Origin: Neoechinorhynchus agilis
Taxonomy: Eukaryota > Acanthocephala
Assembly (NCBI GenBank): GCA_051530055.1
Contig: CM121341.1
Location: forward strand, 2,542,001-2,606,000
Length of the DNA stretch: 64,000 nt
Direction: 5' to 3'
Positions 1 through 11,246 of the stretch are shown in pieces (the stretch's first letter is position 1; every line of letters begins with the position of its first letter). The position numbers were made by a program, and so were the translations under genes. Under the pieces are notes generated by a model. It did no database searches and had not been told where the DNA came from. It saw only the letters and a list, made by a program, of their open reading frames with translations.

Positions 1-1250
1 AAACTCAGCCATTTTATCGACTCAGGGTGAGCGCTGTGTTCTATTCAGCCAGTTTATCGAGAGGCGCGGATGAAGATCGATGTGCCTCCCTCGTTTCGGA
101 AGTCCCTTGTGAGGTGAAAAGCTTGAAAGTTTGGAAGGAAGGCAGATAATTTGCTATGGGGTGAGAGTCATGTTTCCGTAATTACAAGGATGTCGGCGTT
201 GCATGAAGAGGCAATTATATGGAGCTCATCCAGTTTGGGGAGGAGGCTGCGGATGCCAGAATAAAAGATTATTGGAAAGGGATGTTTAGAAATGACATGA
301 GGGGTGGACACTGACGGAGAGGGTTGAAGCTGCGTAGAGAGAGAAGGGATGGGAGTTGACCGATGAGGTAGTTCGGGGGTAATGGATTCGTTGGTGGAAA
401 CTGTAGTGAGGGGTGGTTTAGTGTAGGGACCATAAGGGTGGGAACTGCGTATGCGGGATGGGGGGGGCAAGAGGATATTGGGAGTTGAATAGGTGGTGGT
501 AAGGGGTGAGGTAGTTTGAGCGTCTAAGATATTTTTCGCTTCTGAGGGGCGAAGCGAAAATTTCCAGATTTGGTTGGGTGCGGATTAGTGGTTTTAGGCA
601 GATGAGAGATGAGTGGAGGCAGCGATGAGAGGGGTTTAGGAGGGGTTAGTTTACGAGGTGAGGGATGCTTAATGTAGTCGTTGAAGGATGGTAGGGCTGG
701 GTGCTTTTTACTGGAAAATCGAGGTACAGGAGCGAAAGTGGAAGGTTTTGATGGGACTAACATTGAAACTTAATCGTAGAACGATGGGATAGATTCATGG
801 TTTTTTCTAGCAGTACGGGGTGCTAGAGAGGAGGTGGAGGCTTTAGATGGGGTCGAGGAGGAAGGGGGTTCGGTTTTTTTTATGGCGGAGCAGAGTGAGA
901 GTTAGAATGGAGGGACGAGGGGTATGCAGGATTATAGGAACGGAATTAAGGAAGGGAGAAAATTGTTGAGAAGTCGAATTTGAGTGTTGGAAAGAGTCTC
1001 GGGGGGCGCCAACAGCCAAGGGTGGGTGGACAGTATTTGACGAGTGAAGCGAGGGAGAAGAGTAGGTTTGGGGCTGGGAAATCGAAGAGCGAAGGGGTCG
1101 GGGATTAGGGGTTTGGGAGTTGTTAGTGTTTGGGTACTTATTGGGAAGGGGGGACCGAAGAACACGGTATGAGCAAGGCGGCAGTACAGAAACCACAAAT
1201 AAATTTCCTGCCTGTTGCCCAAGTATTTGTGACGAATATTTGAGTTTTAA
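1..1250 (-). mobile_element. LINE (CR1/L2-like) 5' part, runs off window edge
   Basis: Minus-strand open stretches read as a Ser/Pro-rich low-complexity ORF1-type protein (about 1250 to 480), then the start of an APE-type endonuclease near 300-170 with RSLLPKLDELHI followed by ADILVITET. This is the usual first conserved block of CR1/L2/Jockey endonucleases (RSL..K..EL...., D.I..TET). The reading moves between frames, so the copy is damaged. It continues past position 1. The same strand and style recur in the LINE at 6.1-8.1 kb, but on this strand that copy lies upstream of this one, so they are separate insertions. Confidence 0.65.
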
Positions 1251-1310
1251 CCGAAAAATCGTCCATGTCACAGGGTACGAGCTTGGTGGTTGGGCGCTTT
1301 GGCCTCGGCA

Positions 1311-1430
1311 TTGATTGCAAGTGTTTATGACGTTAGATCGTGCGACGACTTTGATCGGGTGACGACGTTGATGCTCACAGATTTGATTGCAATTGTTTAC
1401 GACGTTAAATGTTGTGACGGCATTGATCAT
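1311..1430. repeat. Two-copy 72-bp direct repeat
   Basis: The phrase ttgattgcaa.tgttta followed by gacgtta occurs at 1311 and again at 1383, a 72-bp offset, with related gacg-rich sequence between. Just downstream gagagagaacgttga occurs twice (about 1468 and 1499). On the minus strand this lies upstream of the LINE ORF1 region, so it may be 5' UTR subrepeats of that LINE. Confidence 0.5.
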
Positions 1431-1600
1431 CTGGCAGGGAAAGTATTCGATGATGTGTGACGACGAGAGAGAGAACGTTGAACTTTGACGATTGACGAGA
1501 GAGAGAACGTTGACACCATAAATTTTTCAATTTGTAAAGAAGTTGTTCATGGATTTATCGTGTTTGGTGATACAGAGATTTATTTATTTATAAAACATCG

Positions 1601-2640
1601 CTAATTGAAACTGAAATTATAATGAATAATTTCTTTACAACCCCTGTTTTTTATATGCCAAATGATTAATTTTTATGATTTTTTTGAAAATGTCATAACG
1701 GTGGAATATTAAGATCGATTCACTTGTTTTCACGGATATAATGCTAATCATTAAATCAGACGTCTAAAACTTACAAAAGACATTTTATTTATTAAATCTT
1801 TGCAAGTAAAGTCTTCAATCCGTTAAAAAGCATTGATTAACTTAGTCCATGAAGTTCAAGGTAGAAGAATTGTACCGAATATTTCACGCCTTTAGCTTGA
1901 CGAAATGTCAAAAAATCCTTCGCTTTGAAGAATCCTTCAACTGATGATTGGGATGCACAACGACAGCGGCATCCCGAGAAATCCTTCGTTTTAAAGAACC
2001 CCCCCAACCCGAACGAAGGATTGGGATGCCCACGAATACGGCATCCTGAGAAATCCGAAGTTATATTTGTCGCTTCTTTGAAATTTTCAAAACTAAGGTT
2101 TAGTTCAATAAATTGATCAAAAGTTGTCATAGCGACCAATTCATCGGATTGCTAGCAATTGGTTTTTGCTTTTATTCGCAAATATTTTGATTTATTGATA
2201 CGCGAGTGTAACAGCGAAGAGTTAATCAGTTCTATAATTTCCTCTACAATTCGAGGCCATCTTCCCAACGGACGGCATTTCCACTGGATCTTCGGAATTC
2301 AGCTAAAACCCAACGGGAATTGGGCGTAGCTCTATAATTAGTCCTCTGAAACTTCGAATATATTAGAATACTTTTGACGGAGTAAGATTTGGCATTATAT
2401 TCTGATGGATAGCTCTTTTCGCATCTAGACTTTAAGCGAAACGCCCACATCGAAAAAATGTTCGTTTTTGGAGTTCTGTTCGTTTCAGCTCCTTTAAAGC
2501 TTTTGAAACTTAGGGTTTTTTAATAAATTGATAAAAGGTTATCATAGCGAACAATGGGAAAAATCAGTCGATTGAAAGCAATTCGCCCGCTGATTCTGTG
2601 AAGAACATAGAATAATTTTAGCTCTAAGAGTACTTTCTAG
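1601..2640 (+). repeat. Dispersed repeat block A, copy 1
   Basis: A non-coding stretch repeated at 14095-15130 (same orientation) and inverted at about 19600-20250. It contains two imperfect stem-loops built from gggatgc and gcatccc (about 1950-1980 and 2020-2050), flanked by the phrase gagaaatcc. Copies are highly similar over hundreds of bases. No convincing protein is encoded: short ORFs over the stem-loops are open on both strands, as expected of low-complexity hairpin sequence. The transposon class is not recognised. Confidence 0.75.
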
Positions 2641-2809
2641 ATTTCATTGTTTTGATTAACTCCTTTTTGACCGGCATCTACAAACACCCTAACAAGGAAC
2701 TCCTTTTCAATAAGACTTTTGCTGTTTTCCGTTCCCACCGCCTTTTGATTTAAAGGCATTCAATCACAATGATTCCGAGTTAGGACAAAGCCCAAGGACG
2801 ATGTAGAGA

Positions 2810-3130
2810 ATGAAACAAAAAATCTTGTTTTGGAAGAGTAGGATGACGACCGGTAATAGAAAAAGAAAAATCAATATCAATAGCGGTAAACGACCGACAA
2901 ACAAAAGATCGAAAACTGTGAAGAAACAAATTGAGCTTAATTCGTCATTACTGACGATGAACAATAACAATATTAAAAATGAAGGCATGTTAAATTACAC
3001 TTTGTATTTAATCGGCTTGTCACAATCGCCCGTCTTATTGAGAATGTTTCAACAGCTCAATACGGACTTAAAATACATTGGAAAGATAACGGGGGAACGG
3101 AGCGTCATGACTGAGAATCCATTGAGTTAG
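2810..3130 (+). pseudogene. Diverged paralogue of the AT-hook protein family, copy 1
   Basis: The 106-residue reading carries NRKRK, a lysine-rich linker with RPTNKRSK, and a C-terminal block LNYTLYLIGLSQSPVLL. These align in order with the AT-hook gene at 22.1-22.8 kb (NRKRK, PPTK, then LQYTLLLAGLANSPQA). The N-terminal AT-hooks of that gene are absent here, and the upstream frame is closed. Inverted copy at 19007-19294. Probably a truncated family member carried inside block A; low-level function cannot be excluded because the frame has stayed open. Confidence 0.55.
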
Positions 3131-3439
3131 AGATTTTAGTTGTAAATAAATACGGATGTCGATATGCGAGAATTTTAGTGTTCGTGAGAATGGTGGCTTA
3201 AAAATGCGAAAATTAATTTTATGATTATCGCACCCTGTTTGCTCTACACATCGAGCTGGCAAACTAAAACTTTATTAAAGATACAGGCAGCAAACGGGCT
3301 TTTTCTAACCGCTAGCAAATTCTAATCAAAACTTTGGGACCTTGAGTAATTCACATGCGATTGTGGGCAAGTATTATGTGTAATTGTTTTATTCGATATC
3401 CATTAATGATGTCTTGAACTTTCAATTTGTTTGCTAAGC

Positions 3440-3790
3440 AGTCAAATTTCAGAGTTACAAAAGGCCATCTCATCTTTTGCAAATGGTTCGGGTCACGGGC
3501 TTGACGGACTAAGGCCTCAGCACCTAAAGGACATGATGTCCTTTTCAACTGGTGAAGCAGCTCTCTCTAGGAAGTGCGCTTTCTTGAATAGTCGACCGCC
3601 TGACTGGAGTGGACCTGAACCCCGTTGCAAAGGACCTATTTTTCCTAGCCTCATTGTGTGCGCTCACAAAAAAAAGGTGGTATCCGTCCCATTGCCGTAC
3701 TTTCGATGATACGCCGACTCGCAGGAAAAATTCTCTGCAAACGTATTACAGAGAAAACCGGGCAGCAACTTCGTCCAGTCAAACTGGGCT
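3440..3790 (+). mobile_element. LINE RT fragment (N-terminal RT motifs)
   Basis: Reads QKAISSFANGSGHGLDGL, then RPQHLKDMM, and in a shifted frame KKKGGIRPIAVLSMIRRLAGK. These match the opening RT blocks (G..G.DGLRPQHL; K..GGIRPIA....RRLA.K) of a widespread metazoan LINE family whose other fragments occur at 4.8-5.8, 20.4-21.4, 28.0, 43.4, 46.2, 52.2 and 62.2 kb in this window. The copy is cut off at about 3790, where the AT-hook gene copy begins inside the sequence. Confidence 0.75.
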
Positions 3791-4138
3791 ATTTTGGATG
3801 CCATTCAAACAGGAGAACCGATCACACAAAAGAAGACTACCAGAAGTAATCGGAAGAGGAAAGCTCAAGACAATACTGTGGAACCGCCCACTAAAGTGGC
3901 TCAAGTTGAAGTTTCGCTTCCAAAGTTCGATGTCCATCCACATTTGGACGCAGCACTCGGAACCATACGAAGCGGTGGCGTTCCACAAGATCCCCAATTG
4001 CAATATACCCTGCTTTTAGCTGGACTTGCGAATTCACCGCAAGCAATAATCATGCTGAATAGGCTGTTGGAGGATGCAACGTACACGCAGGCGTGGATCG
4101 CAGCTCATGTAATAACGGGATACCGAAACTCTAATTGA
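3790..4138 (+). pseudogene. 5'-truncated copy of the AT-hook gene
   Basis: From about 3790 the sequence is nearly identical to the last exon of the gene on the minus strand at 22095-22782, starting within LDAIQTGEP and running to the same stop (ITGYRNSN). The two AT-hook motifs and the first exon are missing, because the 5' side is joined to LINE RT sequence. The frame remains open, so the copy is recent or still constrained, but it lacks a promoter and start of its own. Confidence 0.75.
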
Positions 4139-4810
4139 GACACAATAAGAACGTAAAATTATATTGCGTTTATTTTAGATATCAGCAAGTAATAGATCTA
4201 GTACCTTTGTCGCTCGCTGACAAATAATTTAAATAATATATTTCGATATGTGATCTGTGAATAAATAGTTGCTTATTTTTTTACAGGCTTCATCCAATTT
4301 TAGTCATACAACGAAGGGCGGTTTCGGTTTGCGTTGTTGTAGACTTGTAGCGCTATTGCTGTTCCTCGGGTTTGCAACTATACCATTAGTTCCACTCCGG
4401 CAAAGGTCTTGGAGCCTTCTTTAATCTCTTGTCTAGGCATCTTATCTAATATCTTTGGCCCATCATCGACATTCCAATTTTCTCGCGACCAGACAGCCGG
4501 TTGGATAGAATGATTCCAACAGTCCGAGGGTCCTAAAGTCCACCGGGCAGCTACGACTGCCGCCATCAGTTGCACTACATAATTCATCGATCCTTTTTCT
4601 TAACTCATACGAACATCTAACCGATCGAATGCATTTTGAATTTTATTTCCTACAGTAGGCTTCCGCCTTAATAAAAAATCCAAAAATTCCGTTGAATTAT
4701 CACAGACATCAAGCAAGGGTGCAACCAATTTACCTTCGTACTTTGAACATAACTTCGTAGTATATATTTTTTATCATTCTGCGAAATTTTATTACCACAA
4801 AACACTTAAT
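4139..4810. repeat. Block B spacer, duplicated and inverted at 21430-22094
   Basis: A 3' flank shared with the intact AT-hook gene at 22.1 kb, nearly identical in inverted orientation. It holds the likely polyadenylation region of that gene and a short conserved stretch (4378-4587 here, 21646-21855 there) open on one strand only. No family is recognised for that stretch. Confidence 0.6.
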
Positions 4811-5845
4811 TCGCTCAAATCACGGCCGTCATACGGATGCTCGCGGCGTTTCCCGGCTGCACCGCGAGACTAATGCTTTGGCGTAAAAACATTGGTTCGC
4901 GATTATCCTTTGTAATTCCTGCCAATCGCAGACCTGTTTCCTTGGTCAGCACCAAGGTCGTCTTCCACAACGACCCATAGGTTTCGACTCCGAGCGGAGC
5001 AAAGATGAAATCTGCAGTGAAGTTGCTGAAATTGGCAACCTTCCTTCGTTCCGCAGCATTGGCGACTTCGCTAGCGCCTTTTTCCCAACTTCGAAGATGC
5101 TCCTGGTCAAAGTGTCTTCGGTGCATGTCGCGTCCCACATAGGACAGCGGCGGCGGACCCAGTGGTAGACGGGTTGGGAATGTTAATGCGAGACAAAGCT
5201 CTGCTGATTATGCCGTTGAGTACCGAATCTCTCGGGAACTTTCCTGCAGAGTCCATGTGTGCCAGTTTCGTCTATATGCGAGCATCGGTGCGGGATAATG
5301 CAGATATTCAATTCGAATCTGAGGCAAAATAAGATGTGCAGTGTCTCGTCGTCTAGTAGTGTTCCCATGATCTCGATTCTTTGGTCGAACAAGCCATCAG
5401 TCGAATTAGGGACCTCTCATCCATCAGGTGCATTAAAAAGTAGTAAACCTGATGATCGAGTGGTGAGTTGGCGGAGTTCCCTGAAGTCTTTCTGATGTTT
5501 TAAGAGTGGTTCTGAACTTGTAGAGAAGCTTCGGTACGTAAAGGCAATTTTTGATGGGAACAACTGCCTCGTGGGCTTTTAGCATTGAAGCCCTCTGCTT
5601 TCGATATCCATTGGAACGTTTTGCCCTAGTACACACAAACTCAACAAACTCAGCTAATCGACTTGAATCAGCCTCAAGCTCGGTGCGACGGAGGTAAAGC
5701 CGCGAAGTACGCTGGCCCGGTACACCTCCTCCATGTTAATTAACAGCAGCTTACACCTCGAGAAGTTCAGCTCCAAAGAGAACCCTAAACTCGTTTCCGA
5801 AATTTTCTTCAGGTCCATTGAGACAATCTCCGGCTTGTCTCCAAA
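4810..5845 (-). mobile_element. LINE C-terminal fragment
   Basis: Minus-strand readings in successive frames match the C-terminal half of the same LINE family: IKNCLYVPKLLYKFRTTL, MGTLLDDETLHILFCLR, IDETGTHGLCRK, WDATCTEDT, and FAPLGVETYGSLWKT followed by FLRQSISLAVQ and GNAASI. The TGxHGLxCxK cysteine/histidine-like block and the downstream WDATC...VET block are the usual order. Several frame breaks are present. Copy 2, inverted, is at 20390-21430. Confidence 0.8.
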
Positions 5846-5849
5846 ATTA

Positions 5850-5990
5850 GTAACCGTTTGCAGCGGTAAGTGCTCTGCCAGAGTGTTTGGTATGTTTATC
5901 GAGTGTTGTGGCTGGAAGGACGCTGACTTCGGAACCAGTATCGACTAGGAACCGTCGTCCAGCTTGGTGTTCGTTTAGGAAAAAGCGGCT
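5850..5990 (-). mobile_element. Ty3/gypsy retropepsin fossil fragment
   Basis: A short piece of an LTR-retrotransposon protease region, recognisable by the RRFLVDTGSEVSVLP-type active-site neighbourhood. It is the same element family as the longer fossils at 28.995-30.345 and 42.36-42.94 kb. Broken and truncated on both sides; fused directly to LINE sequence. Its inverted counterpart is at 20255-20385, so the gypsy-LINE junction predates duplication of block B. Confidence 0.7.
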
Positions 5991-6119
5991 ATTGGCAGAG
6001 GGACCGATAATAATAAACACGTTTTATTGATTAAGAAGAACGATCCATACACTTGCCAGCATCTATCTTTGCTGAAGTTGTCAGGATGTCGGATGTTGAG
6101 GCAGGGAGGTGGAATTTGC

Positions 6120-8085
6120 CTTTGGAGTTTCACAGGAGAATGACAGATTAGGAGTCTTTCCTTGTTCTCCGGTTATTAAGGAAAGATTGGGCTTGAGGGA
6201 AGAAAGATTTTTGGTAGAGGGTGGTACGAGCGAGGGGGGGATGAAAAAGGTTGGGGTTCCGGGTGTTTACTAGGGACGAGTATTTAGAGATGAGGGAAGA
6301 AAATTGTGGAGCGGGTTGAAGAAGACGGAGGGCGTTTTTGGAGAAAATGGAGTGGAGGTGGGCGTCGAGGGGAGGGAGTGAAGTTCCGCACATTCTCGCT
6401 GCTCTCTTGTGGAAGGTTTCGAGGGAATGGAGAGCAATGGCGGAAAGGGCGAGAAAAGTGGGGAAAGCGTATGTAAGGATAGGAAGGATGGCAAAACGAT
6501 AAAAATGAGCAAGGTGCTTAGAGGATACGCCGAGACGCCGGAGGAGTTTGAGAAGGTAAAGACGAGGGTTTGCTTTAGAGAGCGTAAATGAAATGTGGGC
6601 ATTCCATTTAAGGTTTTCTTGTGAAATCTGGCCCAGTATCCGGAGAAAAGAGGAGCGTTGGATGGGGAGAGGCGCGGGGAAAAGGTTGCGTTTGGAAATG
6701 TGGGGGACAAGCTCAAAAGATTTGGATAAATTTAGGGAGAGGTTTAGGGTGGAGGGCGAGGAAATGAGATGGTTGAGCTCGTTCATGGTAGTGGAGAGGG
6801 AGAGAGAGGGAGATGCGATGGTAATGACTGTGAGGTCATCGGCATAGAGAAAATATTTCGTAGGGGGAGTGAGGGGATGAAGGTCATTTAGAAAAATGTC
6901 AAAGAGGAGAGGGGAAAGTACGGCGCATTGGGGACCCCTTTAAATATGGGTAGAGAAGAGGAGCGAGAAGTTCCACATTGGATATATTGTTCGCGGTTGG
7001 AGAGGAAAGAGGAAATCCAAGCGAGTTGCCAAGTTGGGAGGCCCAAGGAAGCACATGATTGGAGGAGAATGGAGTGATCTACCGACTCAAACGCCCTGGA
7101 AATATCCAGTTGCACGAGACGGACGGTTGATTCTGGATTGGAATCTAAGCTGCGCACAAGCCTATCGTAGATGCAGAGGAGGGCATCAGAACAAGAGTAA
7201 TTGGGACGGAAAGCGAACAAGGATGTGGTTTTAATCGGCTTATCGTTTTTGGGTAGGGGAACGACACGGGCTCCCAATAGAAAGCTAAAGTTCGTTATGT
7301 GCTTTAGAGGATCGATAAGTTCAGGGATGATGAAACCAATGGCCCAATTTGGGATAGTCGAATTAGGGGAAGAATGGCGGGGCAGGCGTTTAATGATCTC
7401 TAGGATTTCGAGAGGGGAAACTAAGGAAGAGCGTTTATGAATGTGTAGGTCCGAAAGTGAGATGGAAGGTTGGGACAATGGAAGGGAGGTTTGGGGAGGA
7501 CAGAGGTTTTTATTCATGGTGTTAAGGATTGAGAGGAGGTCATATTTGGGGCGAGATGCGAAGGGGGTGGATCTACCAAGACCAGTGACATTTTTTATTT
7601 CACGCCACCAGTTTCGATTGGGAACGGACGAAAGACGAGATGAGAAAAATAATTTGCGGGCTATACGGATGCGTTTTGTCAGTGTGGAGTGGAGGGAGGG
7701 GTAAGCAGGATTACCTGACCGGAAAGCTTTGGTGACCTTTATTTGAAGGGTTTTTAGAAAAGGCGAGAACCATGGAGGGTCGCGGTTCGAGATTCGTATT
7801 GTTTTGCGAGGAAAGGAGGCCTTCATCGCAGATTCTATTAGATTTGACAAAGAGCCCATTGGAATCGAGGGGTCGATGCCAAAGATGGTAGAGCGGTTTT
7901 GCGTGATAAGAGAATTGACACATACAGCAAAGGCGTGGGTATGATGATCACGCTTATCCCAGATAACGTAGGGGTCGGAAAAGGAACGTTTTTGAAGTAA
8001 TGAGGGGGAGAGAAGGATAGAACTTTGTGCTTCAAAGTTAATCAGGTCATTGATTTGAGTTAATAGAGCAAACCGTTTCCCAAAA
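6120..8085 (-). mobile_element. LINE (CR1/L2-like) ORF2: RT and C-terminal region, 5'-truncated
   Basis: Reading from about 8085 towards 6120: a linker ending PPWFSPFLKTLQIKVTKAF, EILEIIKRLPRHSSPNS, VRLVQLDISRAFESVDHSIL (RT motif A region), an inexact GVPQGS-type block, FLYADDLTVI (catalytic YADD, about 6835), then a thumb/C-terminal domain with ILGQISQENLKWNAHI and LPILTYAFPTF. At least one frameshift separates the motif A part from the YADD part. The endonuclease is missing. The 3' end lies near 6120, adjoining block B. Confidence 0.85.
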
Positions 8086-8400
8086 GGCTAGTCATGCATG
8101 GAGATTCCAATCATCGCTGGGTAATGAAGCAGACAATCTATGCTGAGATGCACAGGGTAGCACTGATTTGCTGATCATCATTAACGGAGAAACGATTGGC
8201 GATAGGAAAAGTAAACGCAATTTTCGCGGATAATGGATATTCACGTACCGAGATCTTGTGGTTCCAACAGCGGTGTGATTCAAGAGTGAGGATAACCGAA
8301 ACGATGTTTAAATAAGCAATTTATTGACATCATCCTTATAAACGCTGCCCAGAGTATTGTTTGTAAAATTGTCAACATTTCATAGAACAACTACATCGAG
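8086..8400. other. No gene seen
   Basis: Short AT-rich intergenic stretch between the 5'-truncated LINE and a dispersed repeat. Only small accidental open frames are present. Confidence 0.6.
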
Positions 8401-8409
8401 TTTTTTTCA

Positions 8410-8696
8410 CTTGGACTTGATTTCGACGAGTATAATACCACCTGAAATTTAAGTCTTTATTGGATCTATCCATGTTTTTCCGCAAAAACGATGCGAGCGG
8501 CATGGATACACTTAAATCTCCGATAGTCACTCCTCCTTTGGACTTATGATTGGTTCAAAATTTATAGACAAAAGAGGACTTAATTGGATCCTCCAACGTT
8601 GGAATAATCACTGATAGTTAGAGTATAGGATGGAATCACTCCCAATAACGATATAATCTTCAATGTTCAACGATCAACTAAGGTACAATGTAGAGC
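8410..8696 (+). repeat. Dispersed repeat C, copy 1
   Basis: About 285 bp with a close direct counterpart at 25064-25344, sharing phrases such as gatttcgacg, cggcatggatacacttaaat and ggaatcactcccaataacga. No coding signal is shared. Possibly a non-autonomous transposon or a segmental duplication remnant. Confidence 0.7.
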
Positions 8697-9049
8697 GCTG
8701 CCCAAGGGTAGAATCTTAATTAGGGGTTCTCAATAAAATTAAGGAGGTCGCCATTATTTATGGAAGTTGATAGCGCTTGAAGATCTGGTTTAAAGGAAGA
8801 ACAAGAAAATAGTTATGAGAATACAGATGATAGAAATTTATTATTTTTGTTGTAGGTCGTTTAGTAGGCACCATTCACATCGTAGCTTTAATTAAAAATC
8901 TAAAAAATTCGGTGTTTTTTGCAAACATTGAAAAATTTAGAATTACTAAGGACATTTAAGTGCAAGAAGCAAGATTTATCAAACTACCTGGCACCTCCGG
9001 CATCAATCAGGCGGTCAAAGTACTTTACATTATGTTGTAATCCCAAATT

Positions 9050-10612
9050 AACTTATCATCCGTTATTATTCCTACGATGGTCTTGCCAATCGCAAAAGCC
9101 GACGGTCGAGCGGCCACAGGGAAAGCATTAGTCGTGCTAAACACAACGGACTATATCGAGGTGGGTATGGATATATTGAAAGCAGACCAACTCCAGGAAC
9201 TTAAGAAGGACCCAACTGCGATAATACGATCCTCGCAACTACTTCCTTTGGACGGCAGATGTCACTGCACTATTTACGAATGTACCGATAAAGGAAGCAA
9301 CTATCTTGGCCGCGGATTTACTTTCGAAAGGATGTTTGGATCCCAAGCTGGATATGGATGTATTGGTCAGTACTGATTGATCATTGCACGTCGAAGTCTA
9401 CGTTCTTATTCGAAGGAATATTCTACGACCAGACGAACGGATTTGTAATGGGATCACCGTTAGGACCAGCGTTGGTCAACATCTATATGATCGAATATTA
9501 GAAGCAACTGAGATTGAGGTTTCCTGTGATTGTGGCGTGGTGGAGGTACAATGAAGATGTGTTTGCGGGGACTAACAAGGATCCTATTAAAATGAAGTTA
9601 GAGGATCAATTGATCGGAATAAATCCGTCGATAAAGTGGAGAATTACCCCAGAGGACGACCAGGATCAGCTTCTTAGATGTGTTGATACAGCGACAAGGA
9701 ACTTTGATCACGACGTCGTTATTCCATAAGCCAGGTTTACCATGGGGGACGAACCATTGGAGAAGCCACGGACCTACCAAGTACAAAATCAATGCTGCAG
9801 TAAACATCTTCAAGCTAGCCATCAAAATCGCAAACAATGATTAAGGGGTGAGGAAGGACATAGAGAGCATCTTTGTAAAACTTCAGGACCTTGAGTACGC
9901 GACATACGCAATAAGGAAGGCATTGGCTCGAGTGAAGAGCACGACGAAAAGTGATGGTAGAGACGGTTTGGAGAGGAAATTCATTCGAGCTCAGATCATC
10001 TCAACGAAGATGGGTAACATACTGACATACTTGTTCAGAAAATCGAACTCGACGAACCTGGTTCCCTACTATCCGTCATGACTAAAACTGAGCGAGATAT
10101 TGCAAGTGAAACCATCACAGCTTATGGAGATGCGTGGTATATTCGATATCCTGTAAGGATTGCGACCAAGTCTATGTTGGACAGACAAAACAGGGGATGC
10201 GAAAAACGTGTCGTCAGCTTTATTCAATCACGCTATCAACAACGACCACAGAATCGATTTTGAAAACGCGTGTACAAGGATGGCCGAAAGGAACCCACAG
10301 AGCAGGTTGATAAAAGAGGCTCTGCTCATTAACATGGAGGACACAATGGAAGGGACCAAGAGCAATCATTCTCTAAGATTTCTGATGAGGAATCTCCATT
10401 GGTCTTTTGCGCAGGGAGGTGAAATATCACCTCGGGGATTGATGGTCGCGCGCACCCGAGTCAAGGCTACCAACTTAGGTACCCCCACCACATCCATTTT
10501 TAGATGCTTGAGAAGGATTGATTTCAATAAAACTCGAGTGTGTAACAATTCGCCATTGAGAATACACATCCACTCGAAGGATCAATTGGATGGAATAGTC
10601 ACATATTGTTGA
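9050..10612 (+). mobile_element. Penelope-like element with GIY-YIG endonuclease, decayed
   Basis: In order: VVLNTTDYIEVGMDIL with KKDPTAII (N-terminal PLE RT region), TNGFVMGSPLGPALVNIYMIEY (written as TNGFVMGSPLGPALV plus NIYMIEY; RT block typical of PLEs, MGSPLxP), a W.RYxxDxF-type block near 9540, then a connector and a GIY-YIG core CKDCDQVYVGQT near 10160. This is the RT-then-GIY-YIG order of canonical PLEs. Several frame breaks are present and the element is not functional. It ends next to a perfect hairpin at 10597-10649. Confidence 0.8.
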
Positions 10613-10649
10613 TATTTGACTACTGATCAAATATCAACAATATGTGACT
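10597..10649. repeat. Perfect inverted repeat, 23-bp arms, 7-bp loop
   Basis: Arms 10597-10619 and 10627-10649 are exact reverse complements (agtcacatattgttgatatt... mirrored after ctactga). Positioned at the 3' limit of the Penelope-like element; may be a terminator-like or template-switch product. Confidence 0.9.
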
Positions 10650-11246
10650 ACTTATATTTCTCTGTGTATATTCAAGCATTCTGTTTACCAACGCCGTGAA
10701 GATAAATAACAATGAAAAATCATGTGAACGCCGGTAATATTGTAAGCTAGAATGATTCGACTGTTTATTAAAGGAATGCTCAAACAAATTACAATAATTT
10801 GAGAAAACATATCTAAGTGTAAATTCTCTAGCGAAGGGAACCTACAAATCCGGCAACCGTCTTCTTGTTGTGGTTACTCACTTTCTATTTATTTACTGAA
10901 GATTTTTGATATATTACTAATCGAAGAAAATGAGGAAAATGAGCCACTGGACTCCGCAGATGCTCTACAAAAATCATACAAAAAATTTCGATTAATTTTT
11001 ATTGTTTCGTTCGCTGATTGGATGTAGCTTTTATCTGTTTTCCATCTCACAGTAGTGTTAAACAATCAAGAAGCTACTTGCTATTGATGACGACTCCTCA
11101 AACGTGCGTATTACTTCAATTCGAAATTTATTTTAATCAAAGTAACTCACGATAGCTCACTTTTTTCATGGTGCAAATAAAAACTGTAAGCAAATTCAAA
11201 ATGTAATCCTGTTTGCTTTGTTCTCCAAGTGAACAAGTCGAGGAAA
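10650..11246. other. AT-rich upstream region of the TFIIB-like gene
   Basis: No gene seen. Presumably holds the promoter of the gene that starts at 11247, but no clear TATA box could be assigned. Confidence 0.5.

Noticed and set aside
1138-1430. Overlapping open readings on both strands around 1.1-1.4 kb
   Set aside because: They are frame shadows of Ser/Pro-rich LINE sequence and its 5' repeats; no motifs or starts support them as genes.
6270-6716. 148-codon minus-strand reading
   Set aside because: Alternate frame of the LINE C-terminal domain (6148-6786), whose other frame carries the family motifs.
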